Part shown: positions 16,337 through 24,248 of the stretch, in pieces
Numbering within the stretch: the first letter of the stretch is position 1
How the letters are laid out: each line of letters opens with the position of its first letter
Assembly: GCA_030652575.1 (NCBI GenBank)
Contig: JAUSQI010000138.1
Span: forward strand, 1-39,023
Reading direction: 5' to 3'
Length of the DNA: 39,023 nt
DNA from: Stagnimonas sp.
GTDB taxonomy: Bacteria; Pseudomonadota; Gammaproteobacteria; Nevskiales; Nevskiaceae
The notes under the pieces: generated by a model
What the model was told of the DNA's origin: nothing
Databases searched by the model: none
Seen by the model: only the letters and a program-made list of their open reading frames with translations
Translations under genes and position numbers: made by a program

Positions 16337-17604
16337 GGCGGCAAGGTGCTGGTGCTGGCGTAGGTGCGCACCAGCACGCTGTCGGTGGTGTCTTCGGTGG
16401 CTTCGGCCTGGGTGGCGGTGACTTCCACCGTGGCATCGATGTCTTCGCTCGTGAGCTTGCCTGCCGTATCGTTGATTCCGCCGCCGATGGCCAGGCTGGT
16501 GGCGCCGCTGAGCCAGGTGACGTGACGGCCGATGGGCCGCTGCACGCCATCGGCAAAGGTGCCGAGCGCTTGCAGCACGGGCGTGTCGGGGAACTGCATC
16601 CTGAGATCGACGGGGCTGATCTTGAAGCTCAGCAGATCGGTCTCAACCGGCGTCCAGAGCTTGCTCTGCACGGTCAGCTTGGCGCTGTCGAGCGTCATGG
16701 TGAAACCGCTGGCGGCGTTGCTTGCACTGGTGTCGACGGCCTGCACGTACAACGCTTCGGTACCGGCGGTGAGGGCGAGCAGATCGTCGTCGAGGCCATC
16801 CACCTCGACGAAGCCCGCGACGTTTTGCAGCGTGCTGTCGGCGGCGGCAAACCGGGCATGCACGGTGACCGCCTCGCTGTAGCCGACTGGCAGGCGCAGC
16901 TCGCTGCCCTGCTCGTAGCCCACCTCCAGCGATTGCACGGTGGAGACGCGGAACCGGGTGCGCACGTCGCGCGTGCAACCGGCGAGCTGGGCGCTGAGTT
17001 CCAGCGTGTCGGCAGCGGCGGAGTTGGTGGTGACCACCCCGGTGGTGGCACCCACCGCTGCGAGCGCCGTGGTGCGCGGGAACGACCATTGCGCATTGCT
17101 GGTCGCCAACTGCTCGGCCTGGCCTTCGGCGTAGCGCACGTAGAGGTCGAACTGCTGTTGCACGTTCTCGGCGAGGTCGGTCAGCTCGGGCTCGATGCGG
17201 AGGCTGTCCAGCTCGCGCACTTCCACCGTCGCACTGGCCACAAAGCTCAGATAGGTCGCGGTGATCTGCGCCGAGCCGGGGCGTATCGCCAGCAGCGCGC
17301 CAGCGGCATAGACCAGGCCGTCGCTGTAGGGCGTGACGCCATCCGAGACGTACAGCGTCTCCGGGCTGCTGGAATGCCACTGCACGCGGCTGGTGAAATC
17401 GCCGGACTGCGCCGCTTCGCCCGTGAACAGCAGCACCGCGCTCACCTGCGAGGCCGTGCATTCGCTGACGCTGAAGCTCCGGGTGCTGCCGCTGCCGGCA
17501 TCGAGATAGAGCGCGCGCGGCTCGACGCCGGCGGGCAGCACGTCCTTGCCGCAGGCCGTCAGCCACAGCAGGGCGAGCCCTGGGAGGAAACGCCACATTC
17601 GCAT
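16333..17604 (-). CDS. Lipoprotein with bacterial Ig-like (BIG2) repeats
   Basis: This 423-residue protein has lipobox LTAC (Cys18) and a beta-rich body. Several segments look like BIG2 or invasin-type Ig folds, for example VQWHSSSPETLYVSDGV, GLVYAAGALLAIRPGSAQITATYLSFVASATVEV, and TWLSGATSLAIGGGINDTAGKLTSEDIDATVEVTAT. Such domains form surface-exposed stalks or adhesive modules. The ATG at 17604 shares its A with the stop of the NHL lipoprotein gene (TGATG), implying coupled translation; an ATG at 17598 is also possible. It sits between the NHL and DUF4382 lipoproteins. I cannot name a specific role. Confidence 0.7.
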   Translation of the reverse strand: MRMWRFLPGLALLWLTACGKDVLPAGVEPRALYLDAGSGSTRSFSVSECTASQVSAVLLFTGEAAQSGDFTSRVQWHSSSPETLYVSDGVTPYSDGLVYAAGALLAIRPGSAQITATYLSFVASATVEVRELDSLRIEPELTDLAENVQQQFDLYVRYAEGQAEQLATSNAQWSFPRTTALAAVGATTGVVTTNSAAADTLELSAQLAGCTRDVRTRFRVSTVQSLEVGYEQGSELRLPVGYSEAVTVHARFAAADSTLQNVAGFVEVDGLDDDLLALTAGTEALYVQAVDTSASNAASGFTMTLDSAKLTVQSKLWTPVETDLLSFKISPVDLRMQFPDTPVLQALGTFADGVQRPIGRHVTWLSGATSLAIGGGINDTAGKLTSEDIDATVEVTATQAEATEDTTDSVLVRTYASTSTLPP

Positions 17605-18806
17605 CAACCCGGGAAGAACAGGACGCGATGGTTGTTGCGGTCGAGCACGTAGAGCACGCCGTTGAAGAAGGTCACGCCGGTGGGCGACGACAGCGGGCCG
17701 TTGGCGGTCTCGCTGTCGCTGTCTTCGTCCTCATCGTCGACGTTGGCCGTGCGCGCCGTGAAGTCGTCGCGATCCTGCCCGTAGACATCCACCGCGCTCG
17801 GCGCGTTGGCGATGGGAAAGGCATCGAACTTGAGCACGCGGTTGTTGCCGGAGTCGGCGATGTAGATGCGGGTGCCGTCCGAGGCCACGCCATACGGCGT
17901 GCGCAGCGCGGTCTGGCCCACACCGGCGGTGACGCGCGAGAAGTCGGTCTGGCCGATGACGAAAGTGGCGTCGGCACCGTTCACGCGCGGCACCTGCGAA
18001 TAGAACATCACGCGATTGTTGCCCGAGTCCGCCACCATCAGACGAAAGCCGTCGGTCCACAGGCCGGCGGGGATGTTCAGGCCATCCTCCTCATCGTTGG
18101 GCGTGGCGGTGGTGAAGCCCTGCTGGCCCAGCACTACGTCGGCGGCGGTGCCGCTGACGGTCGGCACGGTGTTCCAGATCAGCACGCGGTTGTTGTTCTG
18201 ATCGCTGACGAATAGCTTGTTGTTGGCGATGGCGGCAAAGATCGGGAACGAAAGCTTGTCCGCCGCCGTGCCGGGATCGCTGCCGGTGAAATCGCCTTGC
18301 CCCAGCACCACGTCGGGTGCGGTGTTGCCGGTGGGCAGAGTGTTCCAGATCAGCACGCGGTTGTTGCCAGCATCGGCCACCACCATCTTGCCGTCGGCCA
18401 CCGCCACGCTCGCCGGCAGGGCCAGCTGCGTCGCGCCGGTGCCGGGCGAGTTGCTGGTGGCAGTGGTCTGGCCGATGACGAAATCGGCCGCCGCACCCAG
18501 GCTGCTGGGGATGGCGTTGTAGCCCAGCACGCGATGGTTGCCGTAGTCCGCCACGTAGAACAGCTGGCCATTGCTGGCGATGCTGCCGAGCGGCTGCGCC
18601 AGGCCCGCGGCCGACACTGTGCTGCCGCGGTTGGCGCTGCCGCTGGTGTAGTTGGACTGCCCCAGCACGCCGAAGGCGGTGATGAAGTCGATGCTGTCAT
18701 CGTCGTCGTCGTCGCTGCTGCCGCCGCCACAGGCGGCGAGGCCCACTGTGAGAGACAACAGCAGCGGCAGCCAGCGACGTGCAGGCGCAAGGAGGGAAGG
18801 GCGCAT
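17604..18806 (-). CDS. NHL-repeat beta-propeller lipoprotein
   Basis: The 400-residue protein has lipobox LAAC (Cys26) and an acidic linker of six Asp (32-37). Six NHL-type repeats follow, recognisable by VADYGNHRVL, VADAGNNRVL, VSDQNNNRVL, VADSGNNRVM, IADSGNNRVL and VLDRNNHRVL, each with a preceding VxGQ turn. This predicts a six-bladed propeller tethered to the outer membrane. NHL propellers bind proteins, glycans or RNA, and some are lyases; nothing here suggests catalysis. The ATG at 18806 begins directly with a basic signal peptide and follows AGGGAAGG-like sequence on the other strand only, so its ribosome-binding site is unclear. It opens a six-gene leftward cluster reaching an ECF sigma factor. 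Confidence 0.85.
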   Translation of the reverse strand: MRPSLLAPARRWLPLLLSLTVGLAACGGGSSDDDDDDSIDFITAFGVLGQSNYTSGSANRGSTVSAAGLAQPLGSIASNGQLFYVADYGNHRVLGYNAIPSSLGAAADFVIGQTTATSNSPGTGATQLALPASVAVADGKMVVADAGNNRVLIWNTLPTGNTAPDVVLGQGDFTGSDPGTAADKLSFPIFAAIANNKLFVSDQNNNRVLIWNTVPTVSGTAADVVLGQQGFTTATPNDEEDGLNIPAGLWTDGFRLMVADSGNNRVMFYSQVPRVNGADATFVIGQTDFSRVTAGVGQTALRTPYGVASDGTRIYIADSGNNRVLKFDAFPIANAPSAVDVYGQDRDDFTARTANVDDEDEDSDSETANGPLSSPTGVTFFNGVLYVLDRNNHRVLFFPG

Positions 18807-18916
18807 GGGAGGACCAGTTGAATGTGAGGGAGACTGCAAAGCGCCGCCCTGTAAAAAGGCAGCTACCCATTCAACGGCGCAGCGGGCGGATTCCGTCGGT
18901 GAAAAGTCACATCCAC

Positions 18917-18940
18917 AAAAAAGCCGGCTTGCGGCCGGCT
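18917..18940 (-). terminator. Rho-independent terminator of the TetR gene (leftward)
   Basis: Read on the minus strand, AGCCGGC pairs with GCCGGCT around a 5-nt loop and ends in six T residues. It lies 17 nt after the stop of the TetR gene at 18958 and insulates the lipoprotein/ECF operon. Confidence 0.88.
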
Positions 18941-18957
18941 CGATGCGCTACGAAGAG

Positions 18958-19572
18958 TCAGCGCGTCTGCGCGTCGATCATCGTCTCCGCTGCGCGCCGC
19001 AGCGAGGCATTGGGGCCTGAGGCACCCAGGCTCAGGCGGCTGAGGTAGGCGCCGTCCATCAACAGTTGCAGGCTGTCGGCGAGCAGCTCGGCATCGTGTG
19101 CACCGAGTGCCTTGCACAGCAGGCGCAGGCGGCGGCGCTTCTCGCGGTTGTAGCCCACCACCACGGCGCGGGCAGGGTGTGTGTCGTCGGTCAACTCCAC
19201 CGCAGCGTTGCCGATCACGCAGCCGCGCTTTTCGCAGGTCTTGGCCTTCAGCGCCAGGCTGTCGAACAGCGCCAGCAGGGCGGCGCGCGGGTCGTCCTTG
19301 TGGGGTGCGGTGGTGGCCTCCCACCACAGCCAGGCTTCGCGCTCGGACTGCTTCAGGCACTCGGCCACCAGCTCGTCCTTGCTCTCGAAGGCGCGGTAGA
19401 GGCTCATCTTGGTGGCGCCGGCCTCATGCGCAATGGAATCGACGCCGACGGCGCGAATGCCCTGCCGGTAGAACAGCTCTCTAGCTGCCGCAAAGATGCG
19501 GTCGCGCGCCGTCACGCGCGCGGCGCTGGGCGGTGAAGAATCCGTTTGAATGCCGGTGCTTGCAGTGGTCAT
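18958..19572 (-). CDS. TetR/AcrR family repressor of the SDR/OYE and probably RND loci
   Basis: The 204-residue protein has an N-terminal helix-turn-helix (RDRIFAAARELFYRQGIRAVGVDSIAHEAGATKMSLYRAFESKDELVAECL, about residues 23-73; shown here as one domain). The ligand domain contains two close cysteines in KTCEKRGCVIGNA (about 112-120). Related TetR proteins beside Old Yellow Enzyme genes, such as NemR, sense electrophiles through cysteine modification, so these cysteines are plausible sensors. It is divergent from the SDR gene, with two operator-like sites between them, fitting autoregulation. A third copy of the operator at the RND pump promoter suggests a wider regulon. The start is the ATG at 19572, since upstream codons would run through the operator. 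Confidence 0.88.
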   Translation of the reverse strand: MTTASTGIQTDSSPPSAARVTARDRIFAAARELFYRQGIRAVGVDSIAHEAGATKMSLYRAFESKDELVAECLKQSEREAWLWWEATTAPHKDDPRAALLALFDSLALKAKTCEKRGCVIGNAAVELTDDTHPARAVVVGYNREKRRRLRLLCKALGAHDAELLADSLQLLMDGAYLSRLSLGASGPNASLRRAAETMIDAQTR

Positions 19573-19602
19573 GGCGAAAATCCTTGGATACAGCCCTTGA
19601 AA

Positions 19603-19620
19603 TGATACCGAGCGGTCGCA
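19603..19620. promoter_or_regulatory. TetR-type operator, TetR-proximal copy
   Basis: TGATACCGAGCGGTCGCA differs at two of 18 positions from the site at 3946-3963. It lies 31 nt upstream of the TetR start, so binding would autoregulate that gene. Confidence 0.7.
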
Positions 19621-19633
19621 GAACATGGTGAGA

Positions 19634-19651
19634 TGTTACCGACCTGTATCA
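19634..19651. promoter_or_regulatory. TetR-type operator, SDR-proximal copy
   Basis: The reverse complement TGATACAGGTCGGTAACA matches 15 of 18 positions of the RND-promoter site. It sits 57 nt before the SDR start, inverted relative to the neighbouring copy 13 bp away, so the pair could control both divergent promoters. Confidence 0.65.
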
Positions 19652-19707
19652 GCGTCGCCATCAACATGGCGCTGATCGGTGGATTCTCAACTGATTGGAG
19701 GAGTACC

Positions 19708-20439
19708 GTGAGCACACCCAAAATTGCACTCGTCACCGGCGCCAACAAGGGCCTCGGTTTTGAAACCGCCCGCCAGCTTGGCAAGCAGGGCATCCACGTC
19801 ATCATCGCCGCCCGCGACCCTGCCAATGCCGCTGCCGCCACACTCGCCCTGCAAAGCGATGGCATTGCCGCCGAGGCGCTGACGCTCGATGTGACCAGCG
19901 CCAGCAGCATTGCCGCCGGCGTCAAGAGCGTGACCGACAAGCACGGCCATCTCGACATCCTCATCAACAACGCCGGCGTGATGCACGACGCCGAAGGCAA
20001 GAAGCCGAGCGAGCAGACGCTGGATGCCTGGCGCAAGACCTTCGACACCAATGTGTTCGGCCTCGTCGCCGTCACCAACGCCTTTCTGCCGCTCATCAAG
20101 AAGTCATCGGCGGGGCGCATCGTCAATCTCAGCAGCATCCTCGGCAGCAACACACTGCATCAGCAGAAAGACTCCGGCATCTACGACTACAAGATCCCCG
20201 CCTACAACGTCAGCAAGAGCGCCGTGAACGCCTGGACCGTGCATCTCGCGCACGAGCTGAAAGACACCGCCATCAAGGTCAACGCCGCCCACCCCGGCCA
20301 TGTGCAGACCGACATGGGCGGTGCCAGCGCGCCGATGGCGATCCCCGATGGTGCAAAGACCAGCGTCGCCCTCGCAACCCTCGCAGCCGACGGACCCACG
20401 GGCGGCTATTTCCATCTCGACCAGGCCCTGCCCTGGTAA
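19708..20439 (+). CDS. Short-chain dehydrogenase/reductase (SDR)
   Basis: This 243-residue NAD(P)H-dependent oxidoreductase shows the Rossmann motif TGANKGLG (residues 10-17), the NNAG motif in LINNAGVM, a Ser in NLSSILG and catalytic YNVSK (Tyr166, Lys170). The sequence is closest in style to plant and bacterial carbonyl reductases of the classical SDR type, which reduce ketones, aldehydes or enones. I chose the GTG at 19708 because GGAGGAG precedes it by the right distance and the protein then begins just before the Rossmann strand; an upstream ATG at 19633 would put coding sequence through the operator. It is 28 nt from the Old Yellow Enzyme gene in an operon repressed by the divergent TetR protein. 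Both enzymes detoxify reactive carbonyls. Confidence 0.9.
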   Translation: MSTPKIALVTGANKGLGFETARQLGKQGIHVIIAARDPANAAAATLALQSDGIAAEALTLDVTSASSIAAGVKSVTDKHGHLDILINNAGVMHDAEGKKPSEQTLDAWRKTFDTNVFGLVAVTNAFLPLIKKSSAGRIVNLSSILGSNTLHQQKDSGIYDYKIPAYNVSKSAVNAWTVHLAHELKDTAIKVNAAHPGHVQTDMGGASAPMAIPDGAKTSVALATLAADGPTGGYFHLDQALPW

Positions 20440-20467
20440 GCCCCAAATCAAATCACCCGGAGAACAC

Positions 20468-21538
20468 ATGACCACCCTGCACACCGCCTTACAGATGGGC
20501 GACCTCAAGCTCGCCAACCGCCTCATCATGGCGCCGCTCACCCGCACCCGCGCGGGCCGCACGCACGTCCCCAACGCCCTGATGGCCGAGTACTACAGCC
20601 AGCGCGCCAGCGCCGGCCTGATCTTCACCGAATGCACGATGGTCGCGGGCGACGCCAGCGCCTTCATCGGCGAAGGCGGCATTTTTGATGACGCCATGCT
20701 CGCAGGCTGGAAGCTCGTCACCGAGGCGGTGCACGCAAAGGGCGGCAAGATCGCGATGCAGATCTGGCACCCGGGCCGCGCCGCGCACAGCGGCATCAAC
20801 GGCGTCCAGCCGATCAGCAGCAGCAACAAGCCGATCCGCAACGAGAGCACGCATACGCTGCGCGGCAAGGAGCCCTACGAGGCGCCGCGCCCGCTCAGCA
20901 CCGAAGAAATCCCCGGCATCGTTGAGCTGTTCCGCAAGGCCACCGAGCGTGCCAAGGCGGCGGGCTTTGACGGCGTGCAGATTCATGGCGCGCACGGCTA
21001 TCTCATTGACCAGTTCCTGCGTGATGGCGTCAACGACCGCAGCGACAACTATGGCGGCTCGCTGGAAAACCGCGCGCGGTTGCTGCTGGAGATCGTCGAT
21101 GCCGCATCGAGCGTGATCGGTGCTGGCCGCGTGGGCGTTCGCATCTCGCCAATAGTCCCTTTTAACGACATGGAAGACAGCAACCCCAAGGCGCTGGTCG
21201 AGTACGTGGCGAAGCAGCTCGATGCCCGCAAGGTGGGCCACTTCGAGGTGCGCCACGACCAGCACGACCGCCCGGCCGAAGTGGAGCTGGCCAAGATCGC
21301 CCGCGCGCACTTCAAGGGCGCGCTGCTGCTCAACGGCGGCTTCGACAAAGCCAGTGGTGAGGCCGCAGTGGCCAGCGGGCTGGCCGACGGCATCGTCTAC
21401 GGCAAGCTGTTCATCGCCAACCCCGATCTGGTCGAGCGTTTCTCCGAGAGCAACCCGCCGCTCAACAAGCTCGACATGAAGACGCTCTACGCGCCGGGTC
21501 CCGAGGGCTACACGGACTACCCCACGCTCCCAGCATAA
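20468..21538 (+). CDS. Old Yellow Enzyme family ene-reductase (NemA-like)
   Basis: The 356-residue FMN-dependent TIM-barrel enzyme shows MAPLTRTRAG near the N-terminus, QIWHPGRAAH, the substrate-binding pair in IHGAHGYLIDQFL (two His), the NDRSDNYGGSLENR signature, RISPIVPF and a C-terminal phosphate-binding region GIVYGKLFIANPDL. Members reduce the C=C bond of alpha,beta-unsaturated aldehydes, ketones, maleimides and nitro compounds with NADPH. The ATG at 20468 follows CCGGAG. Within the TetR-controlled operon it pairs with the SDR for two-step reduction of enals or enones, which is inference. It is followed by a strong terminator. Confidence 0.93.
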   Translation: MTTLHTALQMGDLKLANRLIMAPLTRTRAGRTHVPNALMAEYYSQRASAGLIFTECTMVAGDASAFIGEGGIFDDAMLAGWKLVTEAVHAKGGKIAMQIWHPGRAAHSGINGVQPISSSNKPIRNESTHTLRGKEPYEAPRPLSTEEIPGIVELFRKATERAKAAGFDGVQIHGAHGYLIDQFLRDGVNDRSDNYGGSLENRARLLLEIVDAASSVIGAGRVGVRISPIVPFNDMEDSNPKALVEYVAKQLDARKVGHFEVRHDQHDRPAEVELAKIARAHFKGALLLNGGFDKASGEAAVASGLADGIVYGKLFIANPDLVERFSESNPPLNKLDMKTLYAPGPEGYTDYPTLPA

Positions 21539-21555
21539 GTTGTCTGCGCAGGCCC

Positions 21556-21584
21556 AAAGCCCTCGTCATCGGCGAGGGCTTTTT
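21556..21584 (+). terminator. Rho-independent terminator after the SDR/OYE operon
   Basis: AAAGCCCTCG (21556-21565) pairs perfectly with CGAGGGCTTT (21573-21582) around a 7-nt loop, running into five T residues. It lies 17 nt after the OYE stop. Confidence 0.9.
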
Positions 21585-21599
21585 GCTTGGCGCGCTTGT

Positions 21600-21627
21600 T
21601 TGTGCAGCTCTCTCTGAGGCTTATAAT
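21600..21627 (+). promoter_or_regulatory. Promoter of the first HigBA module
   Basis: A perfect -10 box TATAAT (21622-21627) follows a weak -35-like TTGTGC (21600-21605) at 16 bp. An inverted repeat begins directly after it, as expected for an autoregulated toxin-antitoxin promoter. Confidence 0.65.
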
Positions 21628-21644
21628 TCTCCCAATCCGGGAGA
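21628..21644. promoter_or_regulatory. Inverted-repeat operator of the first HigBA module
   Basis: TCTCCC and GGGAGA are perfect 6-bp arms around AATCC, immediately downstream of the TATAAT box. HigA antitoxins repress their own promoters through such sites; the link is inferred from position. Confidence 0.6.
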
Positions 21645-21656
21645 TGTTTTATTGCC

Positions 21657-21965
21657 ATGCGCATCATTGCCAAAAGCACGCTGAAAAAGTTTTGGCAGCG
21701 ACGTGCCTACGCCGATGCGCAAGCACCACTCGAAAGCTGGCATGAGGAAGCGACGAAAGCCCAATGGAATTCGCCGCAGGCGGTGAAGGCGCAATACGCC
21801 AGCGCCAGTATTTGCGGCCGCAACCGCGTGGTGTTCAACATCAGCGGCAACAAATACCGGCTGGTGGTGGAGATGCAGTATCAGGCAGGCATTGTCTGGG
21901 TGAAGTTCATCGGCACCCATGCGCAATACGACAAGATCAACGTGGAGACCGTCAATGACGATTAA
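21657..21965 (+). CDS. higB: HigB-type mRNA interferase toxin (type II TA)
   Basis: The 102-residue protein matches the HigB toxin family (PF09907): MRIIAKSTLKKFW at the start, LESWHEEATKAQW, the conserved NRVVFNISGNKYRLVVEMQY and VWVKFIGTHAQYDKI at the end. These are RelE-fold ribosome-dependent mRNA endonucleases. The C-terminal THAQYDKI contains the usual His and Tyr near the active site. Its last 11 nt overlap the antitoxin gene, and toxin-first order is normal for higBA. A TATAAT box and a palindrome lie just upstream. Full length, so the toxin is probably functional. Confidence 0.92.
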   Translation: MRIIAKSTLKKFWQRRAYADAQAPLESWHEEATKAQWNSPQAVKAQYASASICGRNRVVFNISGNKYRLVVEMQYQAGIVWVKFIGTHAQYDKINVETVNDD

Positions 21966-22314
21966 GCCCATCCGCACCGATGCTGATTTGCACGCTGCTT
22001 TTCGCCAGCTCGAAGCGATCTTTCAATCGGCCGAAGGCACGCCAGAGGGCGACGACCGCGATGTGCTGGTCACGCTGATTGAAGCCTACGAGAACAAGCA
22101 CTATCCGATTGATGCGCCCGATCCAGTCGAGGCCATCAAGTTCAGGATGGAGCAGCAAGGCCTCACTGCGCGTGATCTGGAGCCATTCATTGGTAGCAGT
22201 GGTCGCGTTTCAGAAGTGCTCAACCGCAAGCGCCCCTTGAGCCTGCGCATGGTCAAGCAGTTGCATGAGGGGCTGCATATTCCCTATGAGAGTTTGCTGG
22301 CAGATGCGGCGTAA
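21955..22314 (+). CDS. higA: HigA-type helix-turn-helix antitoxin
   Basis: The 119-residue protein has an N-terminal toxin-binding part (residues 1-55, FRQLEAIFQSAEGTPEGDD, HYPIDAPDPVEAI) and a C-terminal XRE-type helix-turn-helix (IKFRMEQQGLTARDLEPFIG and SSGRVSEVLNRKRPLSLRMVKQL, about 60-105). The HYPIDAPDPVEAIKFRMEQ signature is that of HigA partners of the PF09907 toxins. The ATG at 21955 overlaps the toxin end by 11 nt. It neutralises HigB and represses the promoter, probably via the inverted repeat at 21628-21644. Confidence 0.92.
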   Translation: MTIKPIRTDADLHAAFRQLEAIFQSAEGTPEGDDRDVLVTLIEAYENKHYPIDAPDPVEAIKFRMEQQGLTARDLEPFIGSSGRVSEVLNRKRPLSLRMVKQLHEGLHIPYESLLADAA

Positions 22315-22418
22315 AGCGCAAGCTGAAATCGTTGACTAGCACTGAAGAAGCGGCGGTGCGAAAAGCGCTCTCCAATGCTTGGTGAACCTCACATGTACGC
22401 TGCCCAACTCGCGGTGTC

Positions 22419-24248
22419 TCAAGGTGCAGGCGCGTCGCCGATGAACCCCGTCACGTATTCGCGAATGATCGCCGCATAGGCTTCGAGCGGGATCGACTGC
22501 GGGTTCTGGTTGAGGGCCGCGGCGATCACTTCGGTCTGCAGGCGGTTGAACTCGGCAACGACCAAGGTGTCGGCCAGCGGATTAGCCGCCAGCACCGGCG
22601 GCTTGCGGTGGTGCGTGGCCTGCTCGTAGTCGTAGGCGATGCCGATGGCGGTGGGCTCGTCCCACTTGCGGGTCAATATCTCTATTCCCTTGGGCACGCC
22701 GTCTGCCGTGAAGCCCGCCGGTACCACCACCGAGGGAATCTGTGTGGTGCTGCCGAAATCGCAGGTGCGCGGCGAGCTGCCGGGGCGGATCAGCAGGGCG
22801 TCGAGCCGCACGGTCTTGCCCTCGGCAACCGGGTAGGTATCCATGAACGCCTGCACGTAATCGCGGGTGTCGATGTGCTGTTGCAGGGCGGCTTCGCTCG
22901 GCCCCACCTCCGGGTCGCTGGCGATGGCGGCGGCGACGGTGAGGGCCGCAGGCGGTGCGACCAGCAAGGTCTCGACAATGCCGTCGGTGCCGACGCAGGT
23001 GTTGCTGCCGGGGTTGAGGCTTGAGAGGCAGCGGCGTGGTGCGGGCCGACCGTTCTCGGCCTCGAAATCCCTGAAGTAGTCGTTCCACTCGTGGTGCATG
23101 GCTGAGGCGCTGGCGCTGACGAAGTCCGGCAGTTGCACGTCGTAGACCTCGGCACCGAGCGCGCGCATGTCGTCCATCGCCGTGCGCAGCAGCGCCAGAT
23201 GCTCTCCGTCGCCTGCCGAGTCCACCGAACCGAACTGGGTGACGAAGCCGAGCTTCTTGCCCTTCAGGCCGAACCTGGTGCGATCCAGAAACACCGTGTA
23301 GTCGGTGGGCCGCTGCGGGTAGCTGGCGTTGCTGTAATCCAGCGTTTTGGGGTCGCGCGCATCCGCACTCGCCATCGCCGAGAGGGCCAGCACCACATCG
23401 TGCACCGTGCGCCCCATCGGGCCGGGTGCATCGCGCGCATGGGTGAGCGGGAACACGCCGTGCTGCGACACCAGCCCCACGCTGGGGCGGATGCCGACCA
23501 GGCCGTTCACCGAACTGGGATAGCGGATCGACATGCAGGTGTCGGTGCCGGTGCCGATGGCCGCGAAGTTGCTGGCGATGGAAGCCCCCGTGCCGCTGCT
23601 GCTGCCGCCGGGGTCCTGCGTGGTGTCGTACGGGTTGCTGGTGCGGATGCCCCGGCCGCTGGTGCCCATCACCGTGAACGCGAACTCGTCCTGATGCGCC
23701 TTGCCGAGGATGAGCGCCCCCGCGCGGCGCAGGCCCGCCACCGAGTGGGCATCGATACCGGCCTGGTGCCCGAGCATCGAGTAGCTGCCGGAGGTGGAGG
23801 GATGATCGAAGGTGTCGTAGTTGTCCTTCAGCAGCATCGGCACGCAGTGCAGCGGGCGCTTGCCGAGGCCTGCCTGCGCATACAGCGCGTCGAGTGCTGC
23901 GGCTTCTTCCACGGCCTTGGGGTTGATGGCCGACACGCCCCGCACCGGCAGGCCGCCAGCCTGCGGGAAGTCGTTGATGGCGGCGATGCGATCGACATAC
24001 ATCTGGTAGAGCGCCACACAGGTGAGTGGGCTGCCGTCGGCGAGTGTTTGCTCGCCCTTGAACCCGGCGTGGATGTCGGCGACGGTTGCCTCCACCAGCT
24101 CGAACCGTTTGGGCGTGACTGGTGGGGTCACCGGCGGCACGGTGGGGTTGCCGCCGCCAGTCGTTGTCGGCGCGCGGCTATCGCTGCCGCAGGCGGGCAG
24201 CTGCGTGACGAGGACAAGACAGAGCAGCAGGGGTAGGGCGCTGTGCAT
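22419..24248 (-). CDS. Amidase-signature family lipoprotein
   Basis: This 609-residue protein has a lipobox LPAC (Cys20), a Gly/Pro/Thr linker (25-46) and a complete amidase-signature domain. The Ser-cisSer-Lys triad is visible: Lys141 in LLKDNYDT, Ser216-218 in GGSSSGTGASIASNF, and Ser240 in GTDTCMSIRYPSS, where the usual GTDTGGSIR has Cys-Met in place of Gly-Gly. Family members hydrolyse amides, and some act on fatty amides or peptides; substrate is unknown here. The domain is split by long insertions (about 385-470), and the conserved core resumes at IPSVVVPAGFTADGVPKGIEIL. The ATG at 24248 is chosen because it begins the signal peptide. It is divergent from the LysE exporter. Confidence 0.88.
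   Translation of the reverse strand: MHSALPLLLCLVLVTQLPACGSDSRAPTTTGGGNPTVPPVTPPVTPKRFELVEATVADIHAGFKGEQTLADGSPLTCVALYQMYVDRIAAINDFPQAGGLPVRGVSAINPKAVEEAAALDALYAQAGLGKRPLHCVPMLLKDNYDTFDHPSTSGSYSMLGHQAGIDAHSVAGLRRAGALILGKAHQDEFAFTVMGTSGRGIRTSNPYDTTQDPGGSSSGTGASIASNFAAIGTGTDTCMSIRYPSSVNGLVGIRPSVGLVSQHGVFPLTHARDAPGPMGRTVHDVVLALSAMASADARDPKTLDYSNASYPQRPTDYTVFLDRTRFGLKGKKLGFVTQFGSVDSAGDGEHLALLRTAMDDMRALGAEVYDVQLPDFVSASASAMHHEWNDYFRDFEAENGRPAPRRCLSSLNPGSNTCVGTDGIVETLLVAPPAALTVAAAIASDPEVGPSEAALQQHIDTRDYVQAFMDTYPVAEGKTVRLDALLIRPGSSPRTCDFGSTTQIPSVVVPAGFTADGVPKGIEILTRKWDEPTAIGIAYDYEQATHHRKPPVLAANPLADTLVVAEFNRLQTEVIAAALNQNPQSIPLEAYAAIIREYVTGFIGDAPAP

Noticed and set aside
22315-22418. Short frame TSTEEAAVRKALSNAW as a small gene between higA and the amidase gene
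   Set aside because: Only about 17 codons, would need a TTG start, and has no ribosome-binding site.
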